Source: Meloidogyne chitwoodi
Lineage: Eukaryota > Nematoda > Chromadorea > Rhabditida > Meloidogynidae
Direction: 5' to 3'
Assembly: GCA_015183035.1 (NCBI GenBank)
Contig: JACZZP010000018.1
Span: 248,001 to 312,000 of the forward strand
Length of the DNA stretch: 64,000 nucleotides
Part shown: positions 46,149-58,353 of the stretch, piece by piece
How the letters are laid out: the number at the start of each line of letters is the position of its first letter
Position numbering within the stretch: position 1 is the first letter of the stretch
Notes under the pieces: model-generated
What the model saw: the letters and a program-made list of their open reading frames with translations, nothing else
Told to the model about the DNA's origin: nothing
Databases searched by the model: none
Translations under genes and position numbers: made by a program

Positions 46149-48686
46149 TGGCCAAAAAATAGGGGAAAATATATTAGAATGCATTTTTGGTTTGATATTA
46201 GCTAAAATGAAGCAAAAAAAATTTTATTTAAAAATTTAAGGTGAGAAAATCATTTATTAAGGGAAGAGAGGTAACCAAGCGCCAGCTTCTGTAACTTTTG
46301 AACGGAAAATTCTTTTAATTTGATTTTGGTATCATTTAATAGAGAAGAGAATTTGCTACAAAATACATCTTAAAATAAAATTTTTGCTTATTTTATAAAA
46401 AAGTTATGTTCAAAAAAACTTTTTCTTCTAAACTTTTAGTTTTTTGAACATAAGCTTTTTATAAAGTAAGCAAAAATTATGTTTTAAAATGGATTTTATA
46501 GTAAATTTTCTGCTCTATCAAATGATACTAAGAATCTCAAAAAATATTTTTTTATTCAAATTTTATAAGGATTAACGTTCACTCGGTTTTTGCCCTTGCC
46601 TTTGAACTAGATTTAATTTAAATAAAAAATGCAACAATTAAAATTCGATTTTTGAGTTTTTATTTATTTTTAAGAAATATTAAATGTTTTAATATCATGC
46701 TGAGTTTTTTTAACTTTTTTAGACCAGTGAATTATTATTATTTTTTTAATAAAAGAGGCTTCTAGGTAGCCGTTCACTCCACAAAATTAAAGGAAAAGAA
46801 CCAAAATTTTTTAATTTAAATTTAAGTTTTTTTTAAAATGAAATTTAAATATAGAAATAATTATTTAAATAGGGAATAGATCCAATTTAGTTAAAAAAGG
46901 TTTTTTTCAAGTTTATTTAAAAGAGTATAAAAGGCAAAAAAAAAGTTGGAAGTTTATTTAATCGCTTCTAATGAAATATAAAAATTTAATAAAACTTGAA
47001 TTTAAGTTGGAAAATAGGTTGGAAGATAATAAAGTTTTTAAAATAATTTAACTTAGTTCAATTTATTTTTTTTATTTGTGTGGGTTAAAATTTTATTTGG
47101 TAATTTAAAAAAATTTTTTTTTAAATTAGGTAAAATAAAAGGGGAGGGAATATATTGGCCAATAAACAGAATTTAATCTGCCGTTAAAAGGTTTGCATAT
47201 TTTGGAAATTGGGGGAGATGGGTAAGCCAAAATATCAACGCTTGGAATTTTAACTTAGAATTATTAAATTGGGTAGAAATTTATGAGAGAAAATTGGGGA
47301 TGACGTGAGAGAGAAAATGGAAATTTAGAAATTTTTCTGATTTTTTGGGTATTCTAATTAAGTCCTCCTTTAAAATTAGTTGATTTTTTGGGTGTAAAAA
47401 TAATTTAAAAAAAAAAGAACGGAAATTGGACTATTTATTTTGTGTATTATTTTTTTGCTTTTCAATTATTTTTTTTACTTGTAAATAAGAAAGGACATGA
47501 GGGCATCTAACAATAATAATAAAAATAAATAAAATGACAAAAAATTTTAAACTTTTTTACACTCTTTGGCAACAATAATAATATTAATATATTTATTTTT
47601 TAATAAAAAATGAAAAAAGAAGAGGAGATTTGGGAAGGGAATTTTAATTTTAAGTATTTAAGTTTCGGAATATCGTGCCTCCCTTTCATCATTTATTTAT
47701 GTGCAAAAATGATTAAAATTGAGTGGCTAAACATTGTTTTAAAAGGCAATAAATTGAAAAAAGAATGTAAACAAGAGAAAAAGAAATAGTACTTCAAAAG
47801 AGAGGTTTGGATTATTCAAGTTTTACAATTGTAAACTTAAAAAAGATTAAAGTTGGAATTAATTACAATTGTAAACTTAATATACCTATACTATTAATGT
47901 TTTACAATACAAACTTTGTATTGTAAAAAAGTTGGAATTTATTGTTTGAACTGTATTTTTGTAGTAATTGTGTTTATGCGTAAACATGAAACATTTCTAG
48001 CTTTTTTTTGACATATATATTTTAAACTTTTTATTTTTCTAATTTTTAATTTATTTATTTTCTTTATTTTTTTTTATCCCACATATCTCCCGCCATTTTT
48101 AAAATTTTCCCCAATTTAAATATTGCCTTAGGCAATAAATGTTAGATGACCAAAATCTCACTAAAAACCTCTTTTCTATCCCTTTTCAATCAATGATCGG
48201 CCAATGACGATGCCACGCATTTGTGATGACGATCAGGTTCATCTCCTTTCTATTCCTTGCCCTTCTATGTATCCCTTTTTTTCGTTTAAACAGCCTTCTC
48301 TCCCCTTTTTATAAATTGCTACAACTCGCGCAATCATTTTGTTTTGCCTTTGCGTGAAAAAAATTTTTTTCTGCAAACCTATTCTCTCACACTTCCCTTC
48401 CCCTTTTTTCTTAAATGTTTCTCCCCTTTTAAAAAGACGCCCAACTTTGCTTCTCACATAAAAAAATTCTTTTTTGTTAAACAAACTGCTATTAATATTG
48501 CCGCCTCTTCTCTATAAAAAATTAACGTAAAAGGAGAAAATCTCTGGGAAAACTTTTAAAAAAAAGACGAGAAGAAAAAAGAGTAAAAGAAACTTTAATT
48601 AGAGCATATTTACAAAAGAAAATTCGAGAAATCCTGGATTACGCAACAAATCACAAAAACAAGTTTAAATAAAGATCAAAACAACA
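46149..48686. other. Long intergenic region upstream of ZP-domain gene
   Basis: No gene was recognised over 2.5 kb. It contains one palindromic MITE (46279-46582). From about 48060 to 48480 the plus strand is rich in CTTTT/CCCCTTTT pyrimidine runs. Near 47820-47945 the word TTTACAAT and its complement recur. Only short shadow frames are open, for example 48239-48484. Confidence 0.5.
46279..46582. mobile_element. Palindromic MITE, family M copy 1
   Basis: The two halves are inverted: GTATCATTTAATAGAGAAGA and ATTTGCTACAAAAT on the left pair with TATCATTTGATAGAGCAGAA and ATTTACTATAAAAT read from the right. The centre is AAACTTTTAGTTTTTTGAAC. Sister copies are at 57554-57867 and 59590-59855. Confidence 0.65.
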
Positions 48687-51600
48687 ATGAAAAAAATAAG
48701 CAGAAAAAGAAAACGACAATCGGCACTTATTACTAATTTATTTCTTTGCTTGTTTCTCTCATTTGTAAGTAAAAATAAAATTGAATTTTGTATTGTTAGA
48801 GATAATAAAAATACAGTTAAATTCAACTTGTTTTAAGTTAAGTTTTGAAAGTTTTACAATAGGTGTTTTTTTAAACTAAGTTTTATAGATGTTTTACAAA
48901 TGTTTTACAGTGAAGTTTTAAAACGAATTTTTACAATTCAAACTTTTCTTAAAAATTGTATTAATTGTATTTTATACAGTTTACAATTCCAATTTTCTAT
49001 TGATAAAAAGTTTGAATAAACTGTGTTTTTGTAAAATCTCTTAAAATTACTTATGTTTATTACATGTTTTTTAGTTTTCTCAGATTCAATGTACTTCAAG
49101 CAATAATCATTTATTCGTTCGTTCAGTCCCCCGTGGCTATCAACCACCTCCTACTCCACCCCTAGGTTTTTTTAATAATACTATTATATTTTTAGTATGT
49201 TAAGAGATCAAAAATAACAAAATTTTAGTTAACTAATTTTTTAATTTAAAATTAAAAGTGCTTGGCGTTATTAAGTGGAATGACCTTGACTTTTGTTTTT
49301 TCTTTTCTTTAATTTTATTTTTTTTTTTAGTTGAAGATGTACCAGTTATGCAATATAAACTTTATAAACCCCCTTCTCGTTTTTCTCATCCTTCAACTAA
49401 TAATTTACCTACATTTAAACATCCATCAATTGGAGAGGGTAATAGTAATGCTAAAGAACCTTTAATGGTAAACACTTTAATACAGGTAAAAATAAAGATT
49501 TAATATATAATTTTTTAAAATATATTACAGGTTTTTGGCCCAAATAATGGAGATGATCAACCAGCTATTTCTGAATCTGAGGTTATTTTTTAATTATTTT
49601 TTTATTTTAATAGAAGCAGAAACCGTCCTCTAATGATCAAAATTCACCTATTACTCCACCACCCAACCTGAATGGTCAAAAACGTGTGACGATTGTAAGT
49701 TGTATGACTGTAAATTAGTAGTAAAAATGAAAAAATATATAAGAAATAAGAAAAAAAATTTTTTAATTTAAAGACTCGAAAATTGGACACTGAGGGAAGG
49801 TTAGTTAAAATAATTTTTTTTAATGTTAAAAAATTAAAAAATGGCTTTTTTTAATTTATTTTACAAAAAATGTGTTTACACAACTAAAAATTCCTTAATT
49901 AATTTTTTAGAAACTCTTGCATAAAATTGTTAGAAATGTATTAAACAAATAAAATCTATAAATAAATATTTGTTTAATAATAATACATAGTAATAGCAAC
50001 AATAATTTATTGCTCAAATCATTTTAAATAAACTTGTTTTAAAATTGATAGCAAATGATTAAAGACTAAATATAAACAGGGTAAAACGTATCAAGCCTTA
50101 TTGAGCAAACAAAGGGAAATTGAATTGCGCGAACAAATGAAATGTTTTTTTCAAGGACTTTTTTAGTTAACAAAAACAAAATTTTTGGAACAAGGGCAAT
50201 AAAGAATTAATTTAAACTGTATTGTTTGTTTGATGTTTTGAGTGTTTTATTGTAATGGTTTAATGATATTCTGGTTTTTTCATTTATTGATATTGAATCT
50301 TTGATGTTTTGATTATATTCTGATTTTATTTGTTTTTTGTTATGTTCGATGTTTTTTCTGGTTTTGTTTTATATTTTAATGTTATTATTTTTGATGTTTT
50401 ATTTATATTCTGGTCTTGTTTTTATATTATTTAAATATTTTATTTTTCAGAACTTATGTAGACAATCAAGCGAATTCTACTTCGAATCCTAAAATTGTAT
50501 ATTTCGTTTAAAATTATAAAAAAATATATTTTAAAAATATAACATTATTCAGGCAATTATTAAAGCATTTGCTGCATCAAACTCATCACAAATATCAGAA
50601 GCACAGCTTAGAGAGGAATTAGGGAAAGAATTGGAACAATCTGTTTCTTTAATTCTTGATGAGTTAGGTCGAAAAGATAAATCAAAACAGCATGTTACTT
50701 CAACTCATCCAGTATCTACTATTGGAGGGGAAGAGTTGGAACGTCTAGATGAAGAAAATGAAGGACAAATTATTTCATCAACAGAAAGGTCACAAAAAGA
50801 AACTGAAAACTCTATTGTATCAACAAGAGAAGCTATAACTGAGCAACAAACTGTTGTCTCAACAACAGGTATGTTTTGTTAGATTATTTTAAATGTTTTG
50901 ATGATATTCTGGGTTTATTAATATGTTTTTTAAAGTTGCACCATTGCTAGTCTTTTCTAAAACAAAAGAACCAATAGAAGTAGCACCAGCAGCAAGCATT
51001 ACAACAATACCAAATAAAGAAGTAAAGGAAGAAAGCATTACAACAATTGCTTCAGGAAATAATGAAGAACAAAAAGAAGAAATTGAAAATGCTAGTACAA
51101 CTGTTGAAACTCAAACAGAAGAAAATATTGTTGAAACAAAAAGTACAACTATTACAATAGCACAAATTTACAAAAATAGTGAAGAAAAAATTGAAAGTCC
51201 AATTGCTACAACAAATTCCGGCAAGTTTTTAATACAAAAGTTAACTAAAATACAAACTTCTTTTGTTTTAATGTTTTGATTTAATTCTGGTTTTTTAGGA
51301 TGTTTTATTTGTTCTAATTTTTTGTATTTTTATTGTGTTTTGATATTGTTTTTGATGTTTTCTTTAATTTTTTCTTTTTAATAGACAATCAGAATAAAAC
51401 TTATTATATTTTCAGAAGAAATTCAATCTTCAACATCAAGTAATAAACAACCAGAAAATGAATTAAATCAAGAAAAACAAGAAAAACAAAACGAAGAACA
51501 TGAAAAATTAACAGTTGAGGGGTCAATAAAACAATTTGAAAAGAAAACAACAACAGAAGAAATAGCATTTGCCGAAGAAGAAGTTCCAAGCACAGAATTA

Positions 51601-54138
51601 GCACCTTCAGAAGAGGAACAAAACAAACCAGAAGAAACAACAAAAACAACAACAACACCTTTACAAACAAAAACAGAAAATGTTCAAATTATAAAAGAAG
51701 AGGAGGAAGAAGAAGTAAGAGAACAAAAACAAAGTACAACTATAAATGTTGGTAGAGAACAACAACCTGGACCTGGGTGGCAAAGGACAGATTTTGAAGA
51801 AGGACAACTTTGGGTACAATGCAAACCTCCTTCAATACGAGTAATTTTTTTAAATATTTTAAATTAATTTTTAAAAAAAGGCTTTACTTTGGCCATGGCC
51901 AACTAATAGAACATTTGAAAATGGGGTTTTATTTGCTAAAGATTATCATGAAGAATCTGATTGTTATGCAGAATTAGATAAAGATAGTGGTGGGGGAGCA
52001 CGTTTGGATATTGGTCCAGGAAAATGTGGATTGGCTGGGTCAAAAAATGTAATTTTTTGATAGAAAATAAATTAAAAAAAAATAAATTAATTTAATAAAA
52101 TAAAAATTTGAAAAAATTGAATGTATAAAATGACGAAAATTTCTTTCTTTTTTGCTTTAGCTAATATTGGTAATTGTATAATAAGAAAGAGTACTTTTTC
52201 AATCTTTTCTTTTTTCTTAATTTTGTTGATGGATTTTTTGAGTCAAAAATAAAAAAATATATTTTTAATCTTTAAAAATTTTTTTTTGGATAAAAAAATT
52301 TTTTTTCTGATTTTTAAATTAAAAAATAAAATTAATTAAAATTCAGAATATTTCACAAACACCTCAAAACTTTTCTGTAGTGCTTATGTTTGCCCCAAGG
52401 CGTTCTTTGGTTATTGCTGGCCCTGAGGTAATTAATTGAATAAAATAATATTTTTAAAATTTTCTTTATAATATTAAATATTTGTTAAAAAAAATTCAAA
52501 ATTTTTGGTTCAAGAATTCTCGAATTATGATTAAATTGATTAGTTGAATGGTGATCTTCTGGACACGACTAATTTTTAATTTTCGTCCATAACTAGAGTA
52601 ATTTTGATCCAAAAATTTCAAAATTTTATATTAGGTTAGGTAACACTATAAAGAATTTTTGAGAAAAATTTTACGATCCTAAATGAAATTTAAGCAAAGT
52701 TATGGTTAAAAAACGTTCAACGGTTGCTTACACCTATGCAACTTTTTTTGCTTCAAACCTTTTTAAATTAAAAAAAAAATTTTTTATTTTAAAGTTTTCA
52801 TTTTTGGTTCAATGTTATACTCCAGTACTTCCCACACAACAAAAACTTCAACAATTAACAGCTGATTTGGCAATTCAAAAACCTTTAGCAAATCCAGTAA
52901 TGACAAAAACAATTGAATTGAGTCAAACACCCCCACGATGTGAATATTCTTTAAGAAGGTTTTTCTTAAAATTAAAAATTTAAAAAATTTAAAAATTTAT
53001 AGAAATTCCCCAGATGGACCTCTTTTACAAAGAGCAACACTTGGTCAAACAATTTATCATCGATGGGAGTGTGAGGGAGGGCAAGAAGTTGCTGAACAAT
53101 TTGGAATACTTTTGGTATTTTTAAAAAAATTAAAAATATTTTTTTAATTTTTTTTTCAATTTTAGAGTGATTGTGTAGTTGCAAATTTAACACAAGAAGG
53201 GATAAATAATAATAATAATAATTTAACTGGTAAAACATCAATGGTTGATTTAATTGATAGTGAAGGGTAAATAAAATTTAATTAAATTAATTAATTTAAA
53301 AAAACCTTTAAGTTGTTCAACCGATACTTTAATAGTAAATGACCCTGAATATGAAAAAGACAATTTAGTAGCATATGCAAAAGCTAAAGTTTTTTCACTT
53401 CGACCTGAATCTCATTTTCTTCGATTTTCGTGCAAATTGAATCTTTGTCTTCGTCAGAATGATGGATGTCAAGGGCTTACTGTAAGTTTTTTTTTAATTA
53501 TTTTTAAATTTTATTTTTCTCAATAAAATTAAAGCCTCCAAAATGTCCACCAACTAATGTCAGTCGTTTTCCTTCTACAAATCACCACCCATCATCAGAA
53601 AAAACACCAGCAGCATTAAGCCAACAATTAATATCTCCCCAACTTGTAGTCAACTCTAATGGAAAAACATCTTCTTCTGCTAATAATACTTCCCCGCCTA
53701 GATTATCTTTACTTAGCTCTGCTGCTTCAAGTGGTAATAATAGTAAATCATTATTTGTTGATTCTGTATGGTCTATTGGACTTGTTTTGGGTGTTTCTGT
53801 TTTACTTGGATTATTTTTTGGTTTGGCAACATTTTTGCTTCATTCGCATTATAGAAGAAATCAACAAAAAAGACTTGTTCAATGGGTAAAATAAAATATT
53901 TAAATAAATAAATAATATTTAATTAATTAAGGTACTCGCCCGTCCCCCTTCTTCTTCCTCTTCCGGATCAGCATTAAGTAGCCAAGAAGCAGGATATATA
54001 GGAAGAAGAGGTATTAGCATTGAAGCAATTCAACAACACTCAGACGATTATTTACCTACTGAAATTATAAGGATAAAAAATACACAAATGTGTTCTCCGT
54101 CGGGCTCAGAATCTGACGCTATAAAAGAGAGACAATAA
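48687..54138 (+). CDS. ZP-domain single-pass membrane protein
   Basis: About 18 exons: 48687-48764, ~49075-49165, 49331-49485, 49531-49581, 49614-49694, 49774-49799, 50451-50496, 50553-50868, 50936-51220, 51416-51840, 51881-52048, 52347-52427, 52795-52958, 53003-53114, 53166-53266, 53313-53481, 53535-53885, 53932-54138. A signal peptide (LFLCLFLSFF core) leads into a long low-complexity region rich in Pro, Glu, Thr and Ser. The ZP-like module starts near WVQCKPPSIR and includes CYAELDKDSGGGARLDIGPG, PPRCEYSLRR, FSCKLNLCLRQNDGCQGL. A membrane segment SIGLVLGVSVLLGLFFGLAT follows, then a short Ser-rich cytoplasmic tail. ZP modules polymerise extracellular matrix such as cuticle. Intron 9 has a GC donor (GGCAAG at 51220-51225). 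No specific nematode orthologue could be named. Confidence 0.8.
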
Positions 54139-54819
54139 TTAGTAAAAAATTAATTTTAAAATGAAAATATTTTTTATGTATTTTATCCGGAAAGTTTATT
54201 TTCTATAAGTCAGAAAATAAATAAATACCTATATACATTTCCGAAAAATAAAAACATTTATATAGATATTTTCCAAAAAATACAAGTATTAAGGAAAACA
54301 CACAAACATCTAATGTTTTTAGAAGAAATGAAATGTATTCTTTCCGGAAATTTATAATGTTTTCCGTAAAGTTTATTTTCTCTAAAATAAATGTATTCCG
54401 GAAAAGGTTTTATTTAAATAGTAAACTATTTTTTAAAATACAGTTCCGGAAAACTTTTTTAATAAAGAAATTTACTGAAAATAAGTTTTCCGGACTTGTA
54501 TTTTCCAAAAAAAAATACAAAAATACATTCTCTTTTAATTTAACATAAAAATCTTATGAAATTTAAAGAGCACTATTTTTACTCTGGAATTATTCATTTT
54601 ATTTTTCTTTAAAATTGTGTGAATATTTATAATTGTGATTCATACAAATATTTTAAATATTCTGCCATTATAAACAAACACAAAATAAAAAATATATTAT
54701 TTTTATTTTTTTAAAGCCTCTCCTCCTATTTGTGCCTTGTTTTGTTGTTTTTTCAATAAATAAAAAAATTTCAAATTTAGGAAATTTAAATTAATCTCTT
54801 ATTAAAAATAATTTATTTA
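54139..54819. other. Spacer with TTCCGGAAA-rich repeat
   Basis: Just after the ZP-gene stop, 54181-54400 carries many TTTCCGGAAA-like words. The block GTTTATTTTCTATAA, ACATTTATATAGATATTTTCC and ACACACAAACATCT occurs again, in order, at 55605-55775 downstream of the next gene. No coding sequence is supported. Confidence 0.6.
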
Positions 54820-55544
54820 ATGAGTAAAGGGAAGGAATTACTTTCTGAACAAGAAATGAATGATATTCAAGAAGTTTTTCAGTAAATTATATTTTTAATT
54901 TTTATTTAAATTTTTTTAAATTAAAAAAAAAGATTTTATGATACTAAAGGAGATGGGCGTGTTAAAGTAGATCAAGTTGGCCTTTGCCTGCGATCTTTGG
55001 GTCTTTGCCCGAGTGAGACTCAAATGGCCAAATTGACAGAAAATAGTGTTGCTGAACGTATATCCATTGAACAGGCATAAAAATGAAAAATAATAATTTT
55101 AAATTTTTTTAGTTTGTACCAATGTTTAATTCCATTCGAAAAGAGGGTGGGACAGATAGAGATGAGACTGAATTGACCGCTTTTTTAGAAAATTTGGATA
55201 GAGATAGGTAAATATTTAAGGATCTTTATAGGAGACCTGTGAGACTCAACTGACCGTTTTTAAAATTTTTTGCTTCGGATATATCTAGACTCAATTGCCA
55301 AACTAACAAAAAATAATGTTAGCTCTTTAATTAGAATAAAAATAAATTAAATTAATTATTAAATTATTTTTTTCTTTTTTTTAGTTCAGGTTTTGTGTTA
55401 CAATCTGATCTTCGTAGAATGCTAACAGTATTTGGTGAGCCTTTAAGTGAGGATGAATTTGAAAGAATTATTGCTGGAAAAGAAAGAGAAGAGGGAAAAT
55501 TAAGTATTGCAGAATTAGTTCAGACAATTTTGAGTCTTAAATAA
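54820..55544 (+). CDS. Myosin essential light chain-like EF-hand protein
   Basis: Four exons, 54820-54881, 54933-55074, 55113-55207, 55385-55544, encode about 152 residues. The fold is calmodulin-like: FYDTKGDGRVKVDQVGLCLRS (residues ~22-42) is the first EF-hand-like loop, followed by LGLCPSETQMAKL, FVPMFNSIRK, LDRDSSGFVLQSDLRRMLT and FGEPLSEDEFERII. The order and the LG-x-P-(S/T)-E-x2-M motif fit the essential (alkali) myosin light chains. The loops lack some calcium ligands, as usual in that group. It would bind the myosin neck in muscle or non-muscle myosin. Intron 2 appears to use a GC donor (CAG/GCATAA at 55072-55080). Which nematode mlc paralogue it is cannot be decided here. Confidence 0.85.
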
Positions 55545-57086
55545 TTAATTTTACTGCTAAAACTTGGAAACGGGAAAAGTTTGCGACTCTAAAGTAAAAA
55601 AAAAAGTTTAACGGAAAGTTTATTTTCTATAAATCAGAAAATAAAAATTTTATATAGATATTTTCCGGAAAATACAAGTTTTAAGGAAGACACACAAACA
55701 TCTCGTGTTTCCAGAATAAATGAAATGTATTCTTTCCTGAAATGTTTATAATATTTTCCGGAAAGTTTATTTTTGTAAAGTAAAAAATTTGTTGAGACTA
55801 GTGTTTCTTTACTATTTTATCTTTTACTATTTTCTTTTTTTCCATCTATTCCTTTTTTAATTAAAGATTTAAATGAAAATATAAAAAAATTATTTTCCCC
55901 CTTCTCTCAGTCTTGTGATGCTTTCAAATGTTTTTTGGCCTCTACCCTATTTTGTGGCCACAAAGTTCTTCTCTTTTATTTTTTTTATTTTCTCTTTTGG
56001 GTTTTTTATAAAAAAATGTTAAATACACAGAACACATAGAACATTTTTAAAAATTAAAAAATAATTTTTTATTTAAAATATATTCTATTGACATTTGAGT
56101 CTTGTTAATTTTGTAATTTTAAAAAGTTTTATTAATTTGTGTAAATTTATTTACAAAATTAATGTAAAATTAATTAATTGATGTAAGAAAAATGGCAGAA
56201 GAAAAGTCGGCTTTTGGGTGGAGTTGATTAATAATAATAATATTAAAAAAAGGGATTATTGAGAATAAACTGGTTTAAATTATAAAAGAACATACATATT
56301 AGGTGAATATTTACAATTTTTGATTGATGGAAAGGTTTTTTGAAAGAATAATATATAGGACAAATCTCTGATTTATACCTTTATTTATATAAATTTTTAA
56401 AATAACCCCCGAATTGTCACAAGGTGAACTAGAGTCTTAGAGCAAAAAATGTAAATATAAGTCAGAGATTTTAAATATATGTTTAAAGTATTTATTTGGA
56501 CATTTTTTAAGTAATTTTGAATTTAAAAAATTTATAAAAACACGTGAAGAAAGAAAAGAAAGCTGCGAGTGTTAAGAAAGGAATGTGTTAACTACAAAAT
56601 ATTTTATTATAAAATTATCGAAATTTAAATCAATAATTTTATTTTTTTGGTATATCTATGCTGGAGAGAGTTACTTTGAATTTAAAAAAAATTTCAAAAA
56701 AAAATTTTATTGGTCCTTCTATTATTAAATTATTAACCTAAGTAACCACTCTAACAATTTTTGTGTATTTAAAGAGGGAGAGAGAAGCAGAAAATGCACA
56801 CAATGCGGCAGTATTAAGTTGCATTTTTCTCTTTTCGTAAAACTTTCCGGATAAATCAATAAGCCTTTCGTATTATTCAGATGTGCGCCAAATATGTTTA
56901 AAAACGCCAAAAGTGGAAATTAAAGTTGTGGAATAAGAGATTAGACAATTTAGAAATAGTTTTTTAGAGGTTTTTTAGAGTATTAGTTTTTTAATTTCTC
57001 AAAAAAAAAAGTCAAAACTTCTATTGAAATGAAACGCCAAACTTTGTGACGCACACCAAAAGGCTTTTAATTTATTATTAAAAATC
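55545..57086. other. Convergent intergenic region
   Basis: It opens with the second copy of the TTCCGGAAA block (55605-55775). The rest is A+T-rich with no recognised gene. The minus-strand 61-codon frame at 56725-56910 has no family features. Confidence 0.5.
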
Positions 57087-58194
57087 TCAAGTCAAACTCC
57101 CGTTTCTCTTTCTACGATCACCCCAAGGCTGTGCCCAACCATTCTCTTTGACCATATGAATTAATTCTATAATATATTTGCCTTCTTTGTATTTTTGACT
57201 ACTTTCATAGGCATGCTCCTTTAAAAGAAAATTTAATTTTAAAAAATTAAATTAATTAAAAAAAAATTTTTGAATATAAAATCTCACATATTTCCATCCT
57301 AACGTTGTTTTGCAACATTCGCACTATAAAAAATTTTTTCTAATTAAATGAATTTTGTTTTACTTGAATATCAGCTACAGCATGTAATCCAGTTAGCAAA
57401 ACTCTTTCCTCTGCTGTTCCACAAACAATATTAACCACAGAATTGAAAAGATATGCTTTACCCTGACTGCCTTGGAATGATTTGGAGATCAACTAGAAAA
57501 TTTAGAGAAAAAATTTTTTTAATAAAAAGGAAGGTCTACAAAGTTTGTGACCCAGTGAACGTCAATCTCTATAACTTCTGAATAAATTAATTTTTTATAA
57601 TGCTTTTAGTATCATTTAATAGAGCAGAAAATTTGCTACAAAAAATGGAATGAAACAAAATTTAAATAAAAAAGGAAAGAAAGTTATGATCAAAAAACTG
57701 ACAGAAAACATCAAATTTTGGACTTTTTTGACCATAACATTTCTCTAAAGTTATCAAAAATTTAGTTTTAAAATTAATTTTGTAGCAAATTTTCTCCTCT
57801 AATTAATGACATCAAAAACATTAAAAAAAGTTTGATAGTTTTAATGTTATAAAGGCTGGCGTTCAGATGGTCCTCTCCTTGCGAAAGACTATGAGAAAAG
57901 AAGAGAATTTCTCTAACCGTCATAGAAAAAATTTTTTCTTCTAAAAATGATTGGCATACAAAAACGTTACTTATCACTAATGTATTTTAATTTTTAAAAA
58001 TTATATTACTTCGTTATGATCCGCCAAATTTGCACGACAGTGAGCACAGCTATAAGTACGTACACCTGTCGACAAATAAGCCTAAAAATAAAAGTAAAAT
58101 CTAAAAAATTAATTTAAAAATAAACCTGAAAGGTTTTTGGCTTTTTCTGAGCCTGGTTTTGTGCAGAGGGAGGCATTTGAGCTACCGCTGCCAT
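57087..58194 (-). CDS. Yippee-like protein (YPEL1-4 type)
   Basis: Five exons, 58194-58126, 58081-58010, 57492-57364, 57323-57288, 57218-57087, give about 145 residues. After a short Ala/Gln/Pro leader the whole Yippee zinc-binding domain is present: [71 protein letters not shown] and [20 protein letters not shown]. The four zinc-ligand cysteines come from the CAHC and CECC motifs. In other animals YPEL1-4 localise to the centrosome and nucleolus; YPEL5 is a GID/CTLH-complex partner. The sequence is closer to YPEL1-4. The C terminus has a basic tail, [11 protein letters not shown]. Intron 2 holds a family M MITE (57554-57867). Confidence 0.93.
57554..57867. mobile_element. Palindromic MITE, family M copy 2
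   Basis: GTGAACGTCAATCTCTATAAC and the complement CTGAACGCCAGCCTTTATAAC are the ends. Inner arms share GTATCATTTAATAGAGCAGA-like and TTTGCTACAAAA sequence with 46279-46582. It lies in intron 2 of the Yippee-like gene. Confidence 0.65.
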
Positions 58195-58283
58195 TTTTTA
58201 ATTTAATACATAAATTAAATTTATTTAAATTTTTTCTGAAAATGAGTTTATTATATTAAATTTTTAGAGAAAACGCATATGTT

Positions 58284-58353
58284 GTTAGGTGGTGTAGTGG
58301 TAGTGATATTGGTTATATTGTCTAAGAGTTGTAGGTTCGAGTCTTATTGGTGG
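58284..58353 (+). pseudogene. tRNA-like sequence upstream of Yippee-like gene
   Basis: GGTGTAGTGGTAGTGATAT is a convincing D arm and A box; GTAGGTTCGAGTCTTAT a T arm and B box. The acceptor arms TTAGGTG and TTGGTGG do not pair, so it is likely a pseudogene. Confidence 0.45.

Noticed and set aside
50080..50150. Extra ZP-gene exon reading GKTYQALLSKQREIELREQ
   Set aside because: It breaks the frame: the upstream exon ends in phase 2, and in that phase this segment stops. Skipping it to 50451 restores a clean frame.
51404..51670. 88-codon Leu/Phe-rich minus-strand frame resembling a membrane protein
   Set aside because: It is the shadow of the Glu/Thr/Gln-rich exon 10 of the ZP-domain gene.
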